A stretch of DNA of 64,000 nucleotides. Source: Pseudomonas sp. DTU12.3 (lineage in GTDB: Bacteria; Pseudomonadota; Gammaproteobacteria; Pseudomonadales; Pseudomonadaceae). The notes beneath the pieces were generated by a model, which saw only the letters and a program-made list of their open reading frames with translations, made no database searches and was not told the DNA's origin. Below, piece by piece: positions 1 through 9,935 of the stretch. Numbering within the stretch: position 1 is the first letter of the stretch; each line of letters opens with the position of its first letter. Made by a program: the position numbers and the translations under genes. Where the stretch lies: the NCBI RefSeq assembly GCF_004124275.1, contig NZ_CP027218.1:1677501-1741500 (forward strand). Reading direction: 5' to 3'.

Positions 1-2
1 AT

Positions 3-350
3 CAGTTCTGGGATGACGAGCTGGGTGCGTTCTCGCTGGGCTCGCTGCTCAACCGTACCGATTACGAGTACAGCGATGGCGGCAAGGACAACTTCTACTC
101 GGTCGCGATGAAGTGGGACTACAACCGTTACCTGATCGGCAAAAAGGTCGAGTTCTTCACTAACGGTGAAATCGGCAAGCCGTTGTCCGGCGTGGCTGAC
201 TATGCGCTGGATGCCGAGATGGGCTTGCGCTACAAGGTCACTGACTGGGCGTCGCTGAACCTCAAGGCTGAGCGCGATATCATCAGCGGCACCAACGATG
301 CTGACTTGAACAAAACCCGATACACCGCAGGGTTTGGCGTGGCCTGGTAA
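3..350 (+). CDS. C-terminal part of a DUF481-type outer-membrane protein (5' end outside window)
   Basis: The reading frame is open from the window edge to the stop at 348-350, giving 115 visible residues. They show alternating hydrophobic and polar stretches with many aromatics (FYSVAMKWDYNRYLIG, GLRYKVTDWASLNLKAERD) and end in an aromatic residue (GFGVAW), as outer-membrane beta-barrels do. This fits the DUF481/YdiY family of salt-induced outer-membrane proteins by recall. The N-terminus and any signal peptide are not in view. A REP hairpin with a T-run follows the stop directly and may end transcription. A different small barrel family is possible. Confidence 0.6.
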   Translation, partial: QFWDDELGAFSLGSLLNRTDYEYSDGGKDNFYSVAMKWDYNRYLIGKKVEFFTNGEIGKPLSGVADYALDAEMGLRYKVTDWASLNLKAERDIISGTNDADLNKTRYTAGFGVAW

Positions 351-360
351 GGCACAAGCA

Positions 361-428
361 AAAGATCGCAGCCTGCGGCAGCTCTTACAGGGATTAATGT
401 AGGAGCTGCCGCAGGCTGCGATTTTTTT
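361..428. repeat. REP inverted pair, GCCGCAGGC class
   Basis: Two opposed arms (ATCGCAGCCTGCGGCAGC and GAGCTGCCGCAGGCTGCGAT) are separated by about 15 bases, with an eight-T run at the right end. It lies 10 bases after the stop of the preceding gene and can form a long hairpin. The same unit recurs at least a dozen times in the window. Confidence 0.9.
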
Positions 429-452
429 TGCGCCTGAAAAACAGACGCCCAC

Positions 453-484
453 AAAAAAGCCCCGCTTTTAAGGGCGAGGCTCTT
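453..484 (-). terminator. Rho-independent terminator of the cold shock gene
   Basis: Read on the minus strand, the stem AGCCTCGC / GCGGGGCT with one mismatch encloses a short loop and is followed by six T. It sits about 20 bases after the stop of the minus-strand cold shock gene. Confidence 0.75.
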
Positions 485-502
485 TTCTAAAGAAGCTACA
501 AG

Positions 503-712
503 TTAGATAACTTGTACTTCTTCAGCTTGCATGCCTTTCTGACCGCGGGTAGCGATGAAAGAAACCTGTTGGCCTTCTTTCAGGCTTTTGAAGCCGTCGG
601 ATTGGATAGCTTTGAAGTGAACGAACAGGTCGTCACCGGATTGTGGAGTGATGAAGCCGAAGCCTTTTTCATCGTTGAACCACTTAACGGTACCGGTTTG
701 GCGATTAGACAT
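503..712 (-). CDS. CspA-family cold shock protein
   Basis: A 69-residue protein, the normal length for a single cold shock domain. It carries [18 protein letters not shown] with the RNP1 motif KGFGFI, then LFVHF as RNP2, the aromatic patch that binds single-stranded RNA or DNA. It would act in the cytoplasm as an RNA chaperone. The start ATG at 710-712 is preceded by AAGGAG at 8-base spacing. A long leader (up to about 350 bases before dcd) leaves room for the regulated 5' untranslated region typical of csp genes. Which csp paralogue this is (capB, cspA or cspD-like) cannot be settled from the sequence alone. Confidence 0.95.
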   Translation of the reverse strand: MSNRQTGTVKWFNDEKGFGFITPQSGDDLFVHFKAIQSDGFKSLKEGQQVSFIATRGQKGMQAEEVQVI

Positions 713-1066
713 GGTGTAACTCCTTGAACAAAGATAACTGCGACTCAGGAAGAACCCTGGCCGAGACTGAGTGCAAAGAGCAGGAAAAATTCTTGTAGAT
801 GGTTGGATCGAAATTCAACATATCGTGTAGAGATTCTCAGTGACACAAGCAGCACAGTGGCGCCACCTTAACCCTTTTTCCGAGACGTGCCAATGCTTCT
901 TGCGAAGGTTTCTGAGATTTAGGGATCGACGGTGTGACGGTTCGTCGCCAGACCGCGTAAATCATGGGGGATCGGCGAGAATTGCAGCCCGCACTTTGAA
1001 CCCGGCGGCGCGCCCGGTAAGATGCCGGACAGAATTTTTCCACCTCGCTATTCAGGACACCCCGCC
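713..1066. promoter_or_regulatory. Divergent intergenic region between the csp gene and dcd
   Basis: About 350 bases hold the minus-strand leader of the cold shock gene and the plus-strand upstream region of dcd. The csp half is AT-richer by eye (about 775-835), as expected for a promoter plus cold shock leader. I could not pick a convincing -35/-10 pair. A plus-strand frame is open from 1022 into dcd, but it lacks a ribosome binding site and is taken as untranslated. Confidence 0.4.
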
Positions 1067-1633
1067 ATGAGCATCAAATCGGACAAGTGGATTCGCCGCA
1101 TGGCGCAGGAACACGGCATGATCGAGCCGTTCGTTGAGCGCCAGGTGCGTGGCAACGACGACAACCGAGTGATCTCCTACGGTGTGTCGAGCTACGGCTA
1201 CGATGTGCGTTGCACCAATCATTTCAAGGTGTTTACCAACATCAACTCGTCGATCGTCGACCCGAAAAACTTCGATCCGGGCAGCTTTGTCGACGTCCAC
1301 AGCGATGTCTGCATCATTCCGCCGAACTCGTTCGCACTGGCCAGCACCGTCGAATATTTCCGCATTCCGCGCAATGTATTGACCATCTGCCTGGGCAAGA
1401 GCACCTACGCGCGCTGCGGCATTATCGTCAACGTCACTCCGCTCGAACCAGAGTGGGAAGGTCACGTGACCCTGGAATTTTCCAACACCACCAACCTGCC
1501 GGCAAAAATCTACGCCAACGAAGGCGTGGCGCAGATGCTCTTCCTCGAATCCGATGAGGAATGTGAAGTTTCCTACAAGGATCGCGGCGGCAAGTACCAG
1601 GGCCAGCGTGGCGTGACTCTGCCGCGTACCTGA
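1067..1633 (+). CDS. dcd: dCTP deaminase
   Basis: A 188-residue protein, the usual length for Dcd, which deaminates dCTP to dUTP in the cytoplasm and so feeds thymidylate synthesis. It begins [22 protein letters not shown] and has [12 protein letters not shown] and [31 protein letters not shown], with the conserved substrate-binding Ser-Arg and catalytic Glu region of the trimeric dUTPase/Dcd fold. The start at 1067 gives the family N-terminus; the longer frame from 1022 adds 15 unconserved residues. Confidence 0.97.
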   Translation: MSIKSDKWIRRMAQEHGMIEPFVERQVRGNDDNRVISYGVSSYGYDVRCTNHFKVFTNINSSIVDPKNFDPGSFVDVHSDVCIIPPNSFALASTVEYFRIPRNVLTICLGKSTYARCGIIVNVTPLEPEWEGHVTLEFSNTTNLPAKIYANEGVAQMLFLESDEECEVSYKDRGGKYQGQRGVTLPRT

Positions 1634-1740
1634 TTCGTCCATCCGGCGGATGTCGGGAATTCTTTGGCGGGCAGACACTCTATGGGGTGTACTGCCCGTT
1701 TTTGTTTCTGGCAAAGCGGGCCTTCGCCGAGGAGTGCTCC

Positions 1741-1950
1741 ATGAAGATCGACCCGCATATCACTGCCGAGCTGGCAAGGCTTGAGCCCAATCAGGTTGGC
1801 GTATTGGCCTGGTCCTTGTTGGCACAACCATCCTTGAGCATGGCCGGTGGAATTCCCGGTCAGCCCGATCCCGACACGCCCAACGAACAGCCGACCGAAC
1901 CGGGCGAACCGACCCTGCCGGATGAGCCACCACCGGCGCCAGTGGCCTGA
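1741..1950 (+). CDS. Small proline-rich hypothetical protein
   Basis: A 69-residue frame with a good ribosome binding site (GAGGAG, 6 bases before the ATG). Residues 1-35 look like a short amphipathic region (ITAELARLEPNQVGVLAWSL). The second half is almost only Pro, Glu, Gly, Asp and Thr (about 36-69), so it is acidic and probably disordered. There is no signal peptide and no recognised domain. It stands alone between dcd and a REP element. The start context and codon use support a real gene; function is unknown. Confidence 0.65.
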   Translation: MKIDPHITAELARLEPNQVGVLAWSLLAQPSLSMAGGIPGQPDPDTPNEQPTEPGEPTLPDEPPPAPVA

Positions 1951-1961
1951 TGCTTGTGCTT

Positions 1962-2051
1962 CTCTAGGAGCAACGCTTGCTCGCGAAGCCGTCTGTCTTT
2001 TTCATCTTGGGTGAATGGGCGAACGCCTTCGCGAGCAAGCTTGCTTCTACA
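1962..2051. repeat. REP-type inverted repeat (GCTTGCTCGCGAAG class)
   Basis: Arms AGGAGCAACGCTTGCTCGCG and CGCGAGCAAGCTTGCTTC are opposed around about 45 bases. It lies between the convergent small proline-rich gene and pdeM and could form a bidirectional hairpin. Confidence 0.75.
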
Positions 2052-2066
2052 GGGTTGAGGGGCGGA

Positions 2067-2723
2067 TCAGCTGACTGGCCAGATTTCGTTATCGCCGATG
2101 ACAAAGATTTTGCAGCTGTCATCCCTCTCGACCGGATAACCGCCGGTAAACGCGCCGAACGCCGGCATCAGACTGATGCGTTCACCCAACCTGAAACATG
2201 CCAGCCGCAAACTCTGGCGGCCCTTGCCGTGCAGGCGATAAACCGGATGCACATGCCCGGCCAGCACATGCCGCTCAGGATGTGGCTCCGGCTCATGCTG
2301 CAGAGCGAATGGGCCCAACAATAGTGGCTCCGGCACCACTCGAATGTTCAGCGCCGCCGGGGGATCCCCCGCGCGCTTGTCATGATTGCCGCGAATCAGC
2401 GTCATCGGCAGATCAACGTGACGTGCGCGCCATTGCGCCAAGGCGCCCAAGGTGCCCGCCGCATGAGAGCCTGGGCCATGCAGGAAATCCCCGAGAAATA
2501 TCAGTTGCCGGCAGGGCAGCGTTGCCAGCAGGCGATCAAGTACCGCGATATTGCTCGCCGTGGTGCCTTGCGGAACCGGTTGGCCGAGGCTGCGGTAAGC
2601 CGCGGCCTTGCCGAAATGCACATCGGCGATCAGCAGCGCTTGTTGCGCGGGCCAGTACAGGGCTTTTTCCGGCAGCAGCCACAGCTCTTCCCCGGCCAGC
2701 CTTACGGGATAAGGCGTATTCAT
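2067..2723 (-). CDS. pdeM: Ligase-associated metallophosphoesterase/endonuclease PdeM
   Basis: A 218-residue calcineurin-like phosphoesterase. The metal-binding motifs appear in order: DVH in [11 protein letters not shown] (about 34-36), GD in [12 protein letters not shown] in LIRGNHDK, and GHVHP near residue 160. The family is the ligase-associated DNA damage response phosphoesterase. It overlaps the upstream helicase gene by 4 bases (ATGA), so the two are translationally coupled. The usual partners, an ATP-dependent ligase and a beta-CASP exonuclease, lie 7 kb away on the same strand. Its exact substrate in the cell is not known to me. Confidence 0.9.
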   Translation of the reverse strand: MNTPYPVRLAGEELWLLPEKALYWPAQQALLIADVHFGKAAAYRSLGQPVPQGTTASNIAVLDRLLATLPCRQLIFLGDFLHGPGSHAAGTLGALAQWRARHVDLPMTLIRGNHDKRAGDPPAALNIRVVPEPLLLGPFALQHEPEPHPERHVLAGHVHPVYRLHGKGRQSLRLACFRLGERISLMPAFGAFTGGYPVERDDSCKIFVIGDNEIWPVS

Positions 2724-5209
2724 AGGCGTTTGCCTTTGTCGGCCGATTTTTCCAGATCACCGACCATGCGCCTGATCCGGTCGGCGAGTTTTTCCGAACT
2801 CATGCTTTCGCGCATTCGCTCCACCAGCAACGGAAAGCCCAGCGGCGTAGGACGTTTGATCTGCTGCACGTCCAGTTTCATCCGGTTGATGCGCTCCAGC
2901 GTCTGTTCCAGTCGACGAATATCCAGCTCTTCGCGTAGGACTTCTTCCCCGGCCTGGGCGAGCAACAGGTTGTCCGCGTCATATTGTTTGAATACTTCAA
3001 AGAACAGTCCGCTCGAAGCCTGCACCTGTCGGGTGCTTTTCGGGGCGCCGGGGTAGCCGGCGAACACCAGCCCGGCAATTCGCGCGATTTCGCGGAAACG
3101 CCGCAAAGCCAGTTCGCCAGCATTGAGGCTCGCCAGAATGTCAGCCAAAAGATGCGCAGGATCGAGCAGTTCAGCGTTGAGCTGTTTCGACCAATCCACC
3201 GGCGTCGCACTGAGCAACTCCAGACCGTAATCATTTACCGCGATCGAGAAGGTCACCGGTTGGCGCTGACTGACGCGCCAGGCGAGCAAACTCGCCAGCC
3301 CCAGATGCACCTGCCGCCCGGCGAACGGATAGAGGAAAAGATGCCAGCCCTCGCGGGATTTCAGCACCTCCGCCAGCAGGTTGTTAACGGTCGGCAGCCC
3401 CGACCAACGCGCCTGAGTCTCCAGCAGCGGTCGCAGCGCCTGCATTTCCGCGCCAATGAACTCACCTTCTGCGGCCGCACTGAAGCGTGCCACCACGGCT
3501 TGCGCCAATTCGTTGGAAAGTGGCATCCGCCCGCCATTCCAGCGCGGCACCGCCGCTTTTTTCACGCTGCTGCGTTTGACGTAAGCGGTCATATTTTCCA
3601 CGCGCACCAACTCCAGCAAACGCCCGGCGAACAGAAATCCATCACCAGGTTTGAGCCGCGCGATAAAGCCTTCCTCGACGCTGCCCAGCTGTTTACCGCC
3701 GCCGCCCTTGCTCCAGAATTTCAGGTTGATACTGGCATCGCTGACGATGGTCCCGACGCTCATGCGGTGGCGCCGCGCCAGACGCGCATCCGGTACACGC
3801 CAGACGCCATGTTCATCCGGTTCGACCCGGCGATAATCCGGATAGGCTGTCAGAGACATCCCGCCGTGGCGTACGAAAGCCAGCGCCCACGCCCAATCCG
3901 CAGGCGTCAGATCGCGATAAGCCCACGTAGTACGGACTTCTTCGTACAACTCATCCGGCAAAAATCCACCACCGAGAGCCATGCTGACCAGATGCTGTAC
4001 CAGCACATCCAGCGATTTATGCGGCGACAGGCGTGGTTCGATGCGCCGTTGCTCGACCGCGTCGCGGGCAGCTGCGGCTTCGATCAATTCAAGACTGTGG
4101 GTCGGCACCAGCGTCACGCGAGAGATACGCCCGGGTGCATGGCCCGAACGCCCGGCGCGTTGCATCAACCGCGCGACCCCTTTGGCCGAGCCGATTTGCA
4201 GCACACGCTCAACCGGCAGAAAATCCACGCCCAGATCCAGGCTCGAGGTGCAGACCACGGCTTTCAACAGGCCATCCTTCAAGGCTTTCTCGACCCAGTC
4301 GCGGGTGTCGCGAGACAGAGAACTGTGATGCAGTGCGATCAATCCGGCCCAATCCGGTCGTGCCTCGAGCAGCGCCTGATACCAGATCTCCGACTGCGCT
4401 CGTGTGTTGGTGAACACCAGCGTGCTGGCGCAGGCGTCGAGTTCGGCGACCACCTGTGGCAGCATTTTCAAGCCGATGTGTCCGGCCCACGGAAAGCGCT
4501 CGATGGACGGTGGGATCAGGGTGTCGACCTTCAGCGATTTTTCGCTTTGCCCTTGAACACTGATGCCACCGCCCTGTGGGATCAGTACTTCCTCGGCGTG
4601 GGATTGATTACCGAGCGTGGCGGACACGCCCCAGACAATCAGATCCGGTTGCCAGCGCCGCAAACGCGCGAGGGCCAGTTGCAGTTGCACACCGCGCTTG
4701 TTGCCAAGCAGTTCGTGCCATTCGTCGACGACGATCATCCGCAGCGTCGACAGCGCGACCTGCGCATCGGCTCGGGCCAGGAGCAAGGTCAGGCTCTCCG
4801 GCGTAGTGATCAACGCGGTCGGCAGGCGTCGACTTTGGCGCGCGCGTTCGCTGCTGCTGGTGTCACCGGTGCGCAGACCGATGCTCCACGGTATTTGCAA
4901 ATCATCGACAGGGGTTTGCAGAGCGCGCGCGGTGTCGGCGGCGAGGGCGCGCATGGGCGTGATCCACAATACGGTCAACGGTTCGGCCGGTGGTTTGCGC
5001 TTGCGCGAGGTTTCAACGATGGCAGCGGGTTTGGCGAAACGGTTGAGTGCAGCGAACCACACCGCATAGGTTTTACCGGCACCGGTGCTGGCATGCAGCA
5101 ACCCGGATTCTCCGCGTTTGACCGCCGCCCAGACCTGCTTCTGAAAGGCGAACGGCTTCCAGTCGCGGGCGCTGAACCAGGTTTTTGCGTGGTCGGGATA
5201 TTTCGCCAT
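2720..5209 (-). CDS. Ligase-associated DEXH-box DNA helicase (Lhr-like)
   Basis: An 829-residue superfamily 2 helicase. Walker A is ASTGAGKT (about 40-47), motif II is DEWH in [11 protein letters not shown], motif III is SATLGN, and the second RecA domain carries [11 protein letters not shown] (motif VI). The C-terminal half matches the Lhr-core winged-helix/DEAD_assoc region. The start at 5209 ([11 protein letters not shown]) is chosen because the longer frame from 5338 runs through a REP element. It is the first gene of a coupled pair with pdeM. By family it should unwind DNA with 3'-5' polarity in a repair pathway with the LigD-independent ligase at 9.9-11.6 kb. Confidence 0.92.
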   Translation of the reverse strand: MAKYPDHAKTWFSARDWKPFAFQKQVWAAVKRGESGLLHASTGAGKTYAVWFAALNRFAKPAAIVETSRKRKPPAEPLTVLWITPMRALAADTARALQTPVDDLQIPWSIGLRTGDTSSSERARQSRRLPTALITTPESLTLLLARADAQVALSTLRMIVVDEWHELLGNKRGVQLQLALARLRRWQPDLIVWGVSATLGNQSHAEEVLIPQGGGISVQGQSEKSLKVDTLIPPSIERFPWAGHIGLKMLPQVVAELDACASTLVFTNTRAQSEIWYQALLEARPDWAGLIALHHSSLSRDTRDWVEKALKDGLLKAVVCTSSLDLGVDFLPVERVLQIGSAKGVARLMQRAGRSGHAPGRISRVTLVPTHSLELIEAAAARDAVEQRRIEPRLSPHKSLDVLVQHLVSMALGGGFLPDELYEEVRTTWAYRDLTPADWAWALAFVRHGGMSLTAYPDYRRVEPDEHGVWRVPDARLARRHRMSVGTIVSDASINLKFWSKGGGGKQLGSVEEGFIARLKPGDGFLFAGRLLELVRVENMTAYVKRSSVKKAAVPRWNGGRMPLSNELAQAVVARFSAAAEGEFIGAEMQALRPLLETQARWSGLPTVNNLLAEVLKSREGWHLFLYPFAGRQVHLGLASLLAWRVSQRQPVTFSIAVNDYGLELLSATPVDWSKQLNAELLDPAHLLADILASLNAGELALRRFREIARIAGLVFAGYPGAPKSTRQVQASSGLFFEVFKQYDADNLLLAQAGEEVLREELDIRRLEQTLERINRMKLDVQQIKRPTPLGFPLLVERMRESMSSEKLADRIRRMVGDLEKSADKGKRL

Positions 5210-5287
5210 GCCGGCTGCGCGCGCTCTGGAGGTGTAATTCCAGTGACCACGCTGACCAGCGAAAGGTTTAAAAACAACGCGAACCCC

Positions 5288-5366
5288 TGTAGGAGCTGCC
5301 GCAGGCTGCGATCTTTTGATTGTAAAAAACAAGATCAAAAGATCGCAGCCTGCGGCAGCTCCTACA
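5288..5366. repeat. REP inverted pair, GCCGCAGGC class
   Basis: Near-perfect opposed arms (TGTAGGAGCTGCCGCAGGCT... and its complement) around AT-rich TTTGATTGTAAAAAACAAGATC. It sits between the transporter operon and the helicase gene, exactly at one edge of the block that splits the repair cluster. Confidence 0.95.
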
Positions 5367-5377
5367 TGAGTGAGGCG

Positions 5378-6142
5378 TTACTTCAGGTTGCCGCTGAGGA
5401 ATTGCTTGAGGCGTTCGCTTTTAGGGTTGCCCAACACATCCTCGGGAGCGCCTTCTTCTTCCACCAGGCCTTGGTGCAGGAACAGCACCTGGCTGGAAAC
5501 CTTGCGGGCGAAGCTCATCTCGTGGGTGACCATGATCATGGTGCGGCCTTCTTCAGCCAGACCTTGAATCACCTTCAACACTTCCCCGACCAACTCCGGA
5601 TCGAGCGCTGAAGTCGGTTCGTCAAACAACATCACTTCCGGCTCCATCGCCAACGCCCGGGCAATCGCCACGCGTTGCTGCTGACCGCCCGACAAAAACG
5701 CCGGGTATTGATCCGCCACCCGTGCCGGCAAGCCGACCTTGTCCAGATAACGTCGGGCGCGGTCGTCGGCTTCCTGTTTGCTGCAACCCAGCACCCGGCG
5801 CGGGGCCATGGTGATGTTTTCCAGCACGGTCATGTGGCTCCACAGGTTGAAGTGCTGGAAAACCATCGCCAACCGGGTGCGCAGGCGTTGCAGTTCATCG
5901 GCGTCGGCGACGTGCATGCCGTGGCGGTCGGTGACCATGCGGATCGCCTGGCCGTCGAGGCTCATCGCCCCGTCGTTGGGTTGTTCGAGAAAGTTGATGC
6001 AGCGCAAAAAGGTACTTTTGCCCGAGCCACTGGCGCCGATCAGACTGATCACGTCGCCGGTCTTGGCCTTGAGCGAAACGCCTTTGAGCACCTGATGGTC
6101 GCCATAGCTTTTGTGCAGGCCTTCAACGGTCAGTTTGTACAT
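5378..6142 (-). CDS. aotP: Basic amino acid ABC transporter, ATP-binding subunit
   Basis: A 254-residue ATPase of the polar amino acid uptake type. Walker A is GASGSGKST (about 36-44), the signature is [16 protein letters not shown], Walker B is [12 protein letters not shown], and the switch His lies in MVTHEMSF. It matches HisP/AotP and would energise import from the inner membrane face. The start at 6142 gives [21 protein letters not shown]; the longer frame to 6382 belongs to the gene before it. It is the last gene of the five-gene operon. In P. aeruginosa aotJQMOP is followed by argR; here a REP element and a helicase follow, so argR is absent. Confidence 0.9.
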   Translation of the reverse strand: MYKLTVEGLHKSYGDHQVLKGVSLKAKTGDVISLIGASGSGKSTFLRCINFLEQPNDGAMSLDGQAIRMVTDRHGMHVADADELQRLRTRLAMVFQHFNLWSHMTVLENITMAPRRVLGCSKQEADDRARRYLDKVGLPARVADQYPAFLSGGQQQRVAIARALAMEPEVMLFDEPTSALDPELVGEVLKVIQGLAEEGRTMIMVTHEMSFARKVSSQVLFLHQGLVEEEGAPEDVLGNPKSERLKQFLSGNLK

Positions 6143-6155
6143 GGGGCGAACATCC

Positions 6156-7274
6156 TCAAGGCGAAAGTAGGTAGCCGCTGCGATAGGCTTCGGCGCCCGC
6201 CACGTGGGCGATGACCATGCCGGCAGTGGCCATGCGCCGCAGCGAGCGGGCATAGAGCAGGCCGGCGGCGGTGCAATGAATGGGGGTGACCTTGTCGTTG
6301 ATCGGGTCAATGATTTCGGCGATTTGCTGGCCGGCTTCCAGGTATTGCCCTGCGGTGACGCAGTACACCAGCAAGCCGCCAACTGGCGTGGTCACCGGTT
6401 CGACGCCGGCCAGCGGGGTGGCCGGATACGGCAATGGCGGCTGCGGTTTGGTCTCGCCGACGATCGCATCGAACTGGATCAGGTAGTCGATCAGCGCCTG
6501 GCAGTCGCGGCTGGCCATTGGGTGATTGACGTCACCTTGGCCGCGCAACTCGACGGTCACCGAGAAGCTGCCGAGCGGAATCTCGAAGTGTTCGCCGAAG
6601 CGTTCTTTCAATTGCCACCACAGCAGCGTGAAGCATTCGTCGAACGACTGGCCGCCGGAATCGGTGGCCAAAAGGCTGGCCTGCGACTCGATATAACGCG
6701 CCAATGGCTCGACCTGCGGCCAGGCTTCGGGCGTGGTGTAGAGGTGCACCACCGATTCGAAATCGCAGTGCAAGTCCAGCACCATGTCGGCATCGCAGGC
6801 CAGGCGTTGCAGGGTCAGGCGCTGCGATTGCAGTTGGGTGCTGGCGGTCTGGCGGGCGAGGGCGTCGCGCAGATGGCTGCGGATCAGTTCGAGGTTGTGC
6901 TGCGGATCATCGTTCAGCTTGCCTTCGATGGCATTACCGATTTCCTCGCTGAGGTCGACGAACCAGCGGTTGAAGTTCTGCCCGCTCTCCAGCTCGTAGC
7001 GTCCCAGTGGCACGTCCATCAGCACCTGTTCGAGGCCGACCGGGTTGGCCACTGGCACCAGCACGATTTCGCTGCGCAGGCGCCCGGCGGCTTCCAGCTC
7101 TGTCAGACGCTGCTTGAGGTGCCAGGCGACGAGCATGCCCGGCAGTTCATCGGCATGCAGCGAAGACTGAATGTAAACCTTGCCCTTGGCCTGTTCCGGG
7201 CCGAAGTGGAAGCTGTGGATCTGTCGTGCGGTCCCCGGCAGCGGGGCCAGCAAGTCATGGATCAGGTGGCGCAT
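6156..7274 (-). CDS. aotO: Succinylglutamate desuccinylase/aspartoacylase-family protein (AotO-like)
   Basis: A 372-residue protein of the zinc carboxypeptidase M14-like deacylase family. The first zinc site is HADE in [12 protein letters not shown], and a second His lies in [11 protein letters not shown]. The position inside the aot operon matches AotO of P. aeruginosa, a deacylase homologue not needed for transport as far as I recall. It might release arginine or ornithine from acylated forms, which is inference. The start at 7274 ([14 protein letters not shown]) is chosen because the longer frame runs back into aotM. It lies 13 bases downstream of aotM. Confidence 0.8.
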   Translation of the reverse strand: MRHLIHDLLAPLPGTARQIHSFHFGPEQAKGKVYIQSSLHADELPGMLVAWHLKQRLTELEAAGRLRSEIVLVPVANPVGLEQVLMDVPLGRYELESGQNFNRWFVDLSEEIGNAIEGKLNDDPQHNLELIRSHLRDALARQTASTQLQSQRLTLQRLACDADMVLDLHCDFESVVHLYTTPEAWPQVEPLARYIESQASLLATDSGGQSFDECFTLLWWQLKERFGEHFEIPLGSFSVTVELRGQGDVNHPMASRDCQALIDYLIQFDAIVGETKPQPPLPYPATPLAGVEPVTTPVGGLLVYCVTAGQYLEAGQQIAEIIDPINDKVTPIHCTAAGLLYARSLRRMATAGMVIAHVAGAEAYRSGYLLSP

Positions 7275-7287
7275 TTGCAGTGTTGTC

Positions 7288-7998
7288 CTAGTGAGTCGGC
7301 CCGAGGAAGGCCAGCCATCGGCGTTCGGCAAGGCGGAACAGGCCGACCAGCGCAAAGGTAATGGTCAGGTAGATCAGCGCGGCGATGCCGAACGACTGAA
7401 AGGTCAGGAAGGTCGCCGAGTTGGCGTCCCGCGCGACTTTCAGGATATCGGGGATGGTCGCGGTAAAAGCCACGGTGGTCGAGTGCAGCATCAGGATCAC
7501 TTCGTTGCTGTAATACGGCAACGAACGGCGCAGCGCCGAGGGCATGATCACGTAGGCATACAGTTTCCAGCCGGTCAGGCCGTAAGCCTTGGCCGCTTCG
7601 ACTTCGCCGTGGTTCATGCTGCGGATCGCCCCGGCAAAAATCTCCGTGGTGTAAGCGCAGGTGTTGAGGGCGAAGGCGAGGATCGTGCAGTTCATCGCGT
7701 CGCGAAAGAAACTGTCGAGAATCGGCTGCGCGCGCACGGCGGCGAGGCTGTAGATCCCGGTGTAGCAGATCAGCAACTGGATATACAGCGGCGTGCCCCG
7801 GAACAGGTAGGTGTAGAACTGCACCGGCCAGCGAATGTAGAAGTGCGGCGAAACGCGGGCAATCGACAGCGGAATCGACACCAGGAAACCGATGAAGATC
7901 GAAGCGCTGAGCAGCCACATCGTCATCGCCAGCCCGGTGATGTTCTGGCCATCGGTATAAAGGAAGGCGCGCCAGTATTCCTGCAAGAGTTCGATCAT
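7288..7998 (-). CDS. aotM: Basic amino acid ABC transporter permease (AotM/HisM-like)
   Basis: A 236-residue integral membrane protein with about five hydrophobic helices. It carries the EAA-type loop for docking the ATPase (EVEAAKAYGLTGWKLYAYVIMPSA, cut here as EAAKAYGLTGW and VIMPSALR). The start at 7998 gives MIELLQEYWRAFLYTDG. Its ATG overlaps the stop of the upstream permease gene by 4 bases (ATGA), the usual coupling of the two permeases that form the heterodimeric channel. Confidence 0.92.
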   Translation of the reverse strand: MIELLQEYWRAFLYTDGQNITGLAMTMWLLSASIFIGFLVSIPLSIARVSPHFYIRWPVQFYTYLFRGTPLYIQLLICYTGIYSLAAVRAQPILDSFFRDAMNCTILAFALNTCAYTTEIFAGAIRSMNHGEVEAAKAYGLTGWKLYAYVIMPSALRRSLPYYSNEVILMLHSTTVAFTATIPDILKVARDANSATFLTFQSFGIAALIYLTITFALVGLFRLAERRWLAFLGPTH

Positions 7999-8723
7999 CG
8001 TACGGCCTCCCGGGAACCGGCGGCATAACGGCGTTCGAGCCAACGCAGAATGAAGTTTGAAGCACTGGTGATCAGCAGGTAGATCAAGGCGGCGAGGACC
8101 AGGAAGTAGAACAGTTGATAAGTGCTTTTACCGGCGTCCTGCGCGGCTTTGACCAGATCGGCGAGGCCAATGATCGACACCAGCGCGGTGGCCTTGAGCA
8201 TCACCATCCAGTTGTTACCGATACCTGGCAGGGCAAAGCGCATCATTTGCGGAAACACCACGAAGCGAAAGCGCTGGCCGCGTTTGAGGCCGTACGCCGT
8301 GGCGGCTTCGACCTGACCGCGCGGCACCGCGAGAATCGCGCCGCGGAAGGTTTCGGTGAAATACGCGCCATAGATGAAGCCCAGGGTCAGCACCCCGGCG
8401 CTGAACGGGTCGATCTCGATGTATTCCCATTCCATGTAGTCGGTCAGCGTCGTCAGCCAGGTTTGCAGGCTGTAGAAGATCAACAGCATCAGCACCAGGT
8501 CCGGCACCCCGCGAATCAGCGTGGTGTAGAGCTGGGCGGGCAAGCGCACCAATTTGATTTTTGACAGTTTGGCACTGGCGCCGATCAGGCCGAGCAACAC
8601 GGCCACCAGCAGCGACAACGCCGATAATTTGATGGTCATCCAGGTGCCTTCCAGCAGCAACGGACCGAAGCCTTTGAGGCTGAAGGCGGAGAGCCCCAGA
8701 TTTTGCAGGAGGGTTTCGAACAT
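7995..8723 (-). CDS. aotQ: Basic amino acid ABC transporter permease (AotQ/HisQ-like)
   Basis: A 242-residue inner-membrane permease with five predicted helices. The EAA loop is VEAATAYGLKRGQRF followed by VVFPQMMRFALPGIG. It pairs with the following permease to form the membrane channel. It follows the binding-protein gene by 56 bases and overlaps the next gene by 4. The family and gene order identify it as the HisQ/AotQ member. Confidence 0.92.
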   Translation of the reverse strand: MFETLLQNLGLSAFSLKGFGPLLLEGTWMTIKLSALSLLVAVLLGLIGASAKLSKIKLVRLPAQLYTTLIRGVPDLVLMLLIFYSLQTWLTTLTDYMEWEYIEIDPFSAGVLTLGFIYGAYFTETFRGAILAVPRGQVEAATAYGLKRGQRFRFVVFPQMMRFALPGIGNNWMVMLKATALVSIIGLADLVKAAQDAGKSTYQLFYFLVLAALIYLLITSASNFILRWLERRYAAGSREAVR

Positions 8724-8779
8724 AAATCAGCAACCTGAGCGGATGGAAAAGGCGCCCATCGAAGATGGGCGCCGAGGCA

Positions 8780-9562
8780 TTATTTGCCGCTGTACAGAAT
8801 CAGATCGCCAAAGTGTTTCTTTTGAATCTCGGCGTATTTGCCGTCGTCGTGTAACGCTTTGATACCTTTATCTAAAAGCGCCTTCAGCTCAGTGTTACCT
8901 TTCTTAATACCGACAGCGGTTTTGGCTGGCAGCAATTCGTTGTCGACTGGCTTGCTGACGTCATAGTCGGCGCCCTGTGGCGACTTCAAAAAGCCCAGTT
9001 CGGCTTGCAACATGTCCTGGATACCAGCGTCGAGACGGCCGGAGGTCAGGTCGGAGTACACCTGATCCTGGTTCTGATAGGCCTGGGTTTTCACGCCGGC
9101 CTTGTCCAGCACGGCTTTGGCATAGGCTTCTTGAATGGTGCCTTGCTCGTAGCCGACGGTTTTACCCTTCAGCGAAGCGACGTCGGCGGTGATACCGGAA
9201 CCTTTTTTCGACACGTAGGCAGTCGGGCCGGAGAACAGCTCGCTGGAGAAGTCGATGACTTTTTCGCGGGCCGGGGTCACGGTCATCGACGAGATCACAC
9301 CGTCGAATTTATTGGCTTTGAGGCCCGGAATCATGCCGTCGAAGTCACTTTCGACCCACTTGCACTTGACCTTCAGTTCGGCGCAGATCGCGTTGCCCAG
9401 GTCGATGTCGAAGCCCACTAGGCTGCCGTCGGCCGCTTTCGACTCGAACGGTGCGTACGAAGGGTCAACGCCAAAGCGCAGCTCTTTGTATTCCTTGGCC
9501 AGCGCGGAGCCAGCGGCCATGCACAACGCCAGTGCAGAAAGGGTCAGCAATGCTTTTTTCAT
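8780..9562 (-). CDS. aotJ: Basic amino acid ABC transporter, periplasmic binding protein
   Basis: A 260-residue protein with a Sec signal peptide (MKKALLTLSALALCMAAGSALA, cleavage near residue 22). A class II amino acid-binding domain follows: KELRFGVDPSYAPFESKAADGSLVGFDIDL has the typical start, and EKVIDFS and GYEQGTIQEAYAKA the typical middle motifs. It resembles HisJ/ArgT/AotJ, which bind lysine, arginine, ornithine or histidine. It is first in the five-gene operon. The true ligand cannot be read from sequence; arginine/ornithine is the best guess from aotJQMOP. Confidence 0.9.
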   Translation of the reverse strand: MKKALLTLSALALCMAAGSALAKEYKELRFGVDPSYAPFESKAADGSLVGFDIDLGNAICAELKVKCKWVESDFDGMIPGLKANKFDGVISSMTVTPAREKVIDFSSELFSGPTAYVSKKGSGITADVASLKGKTVGYEQGTIQEAYAKAVLDKAGVKTQAYQNQDQVYSDLTSGRLDAGIQDMLQAELGFLKSPQGADYDVSKPVDNELLPAKTAVGIKKGNTELKALLDKGIKALHDDGKYAEIQKKHFGDLILYSGK

Positions 9563-9786
9563 TATTCAATCCCTAAGAACCAATATGAGCGCTTGTGGCG
9601 CAGAATTATTGTTACTGGAACGCGTACGACCTATAGAAAGTAGCAATTTCCGAACCAGAGTCCCGAACAAGTGTTTTAAAAGGTTGGGCGGGGGGCGGCG
9701 AGGGGGATGGAATGCCCGGAAATGGGCATTGCGATTTCGTTGCACCCTTTCGGATCAAACCCCAGGTTTGCGGAATATGATTTCCC

Positions 9787-9909
9787 TGTGGCGAGGGGAT
9801 TTATCCCCGTTCGGCTGCGAAGCAGTCGCAAAACCTGAGTATGCGGTTTTCCAGTGAAATTGCAGGGGGCCGCTTCGCAGCCCAACGGGGATAAATCCCC
9901 TCGCCACAG
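9787..9909. repeat. REP-type inverted repeat (GTGGCGAGGGGATTTATCCCC class)
   Basis: Left arm TGTGGCGAGGGGATTTATCC and right arm GGATAAATCCCCTCGCCACA are perfect complements about 80 bases apart, with a second inner pair (GGCTGCGAAGCAGT / CCGCTTCGCAGCC). It fills much of the 373-base gap 9563-9935, which otherwise holds the upstream region of aotJ. The same class recurs at 33394-33501. Confidence 0.9.
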
Positions 9910-9935
9910 GGGTTTATTTATCGCCTGAGAAGGGG

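Noticed and set aside
2984..5611. 875-codon plus-strand frame opposite the helicase and aotP genes
   Set aside because: It is antisense to two well supported genes, has no domain pattern and shows the high Arg/Gln/His composition of GC-rich shadow frames.
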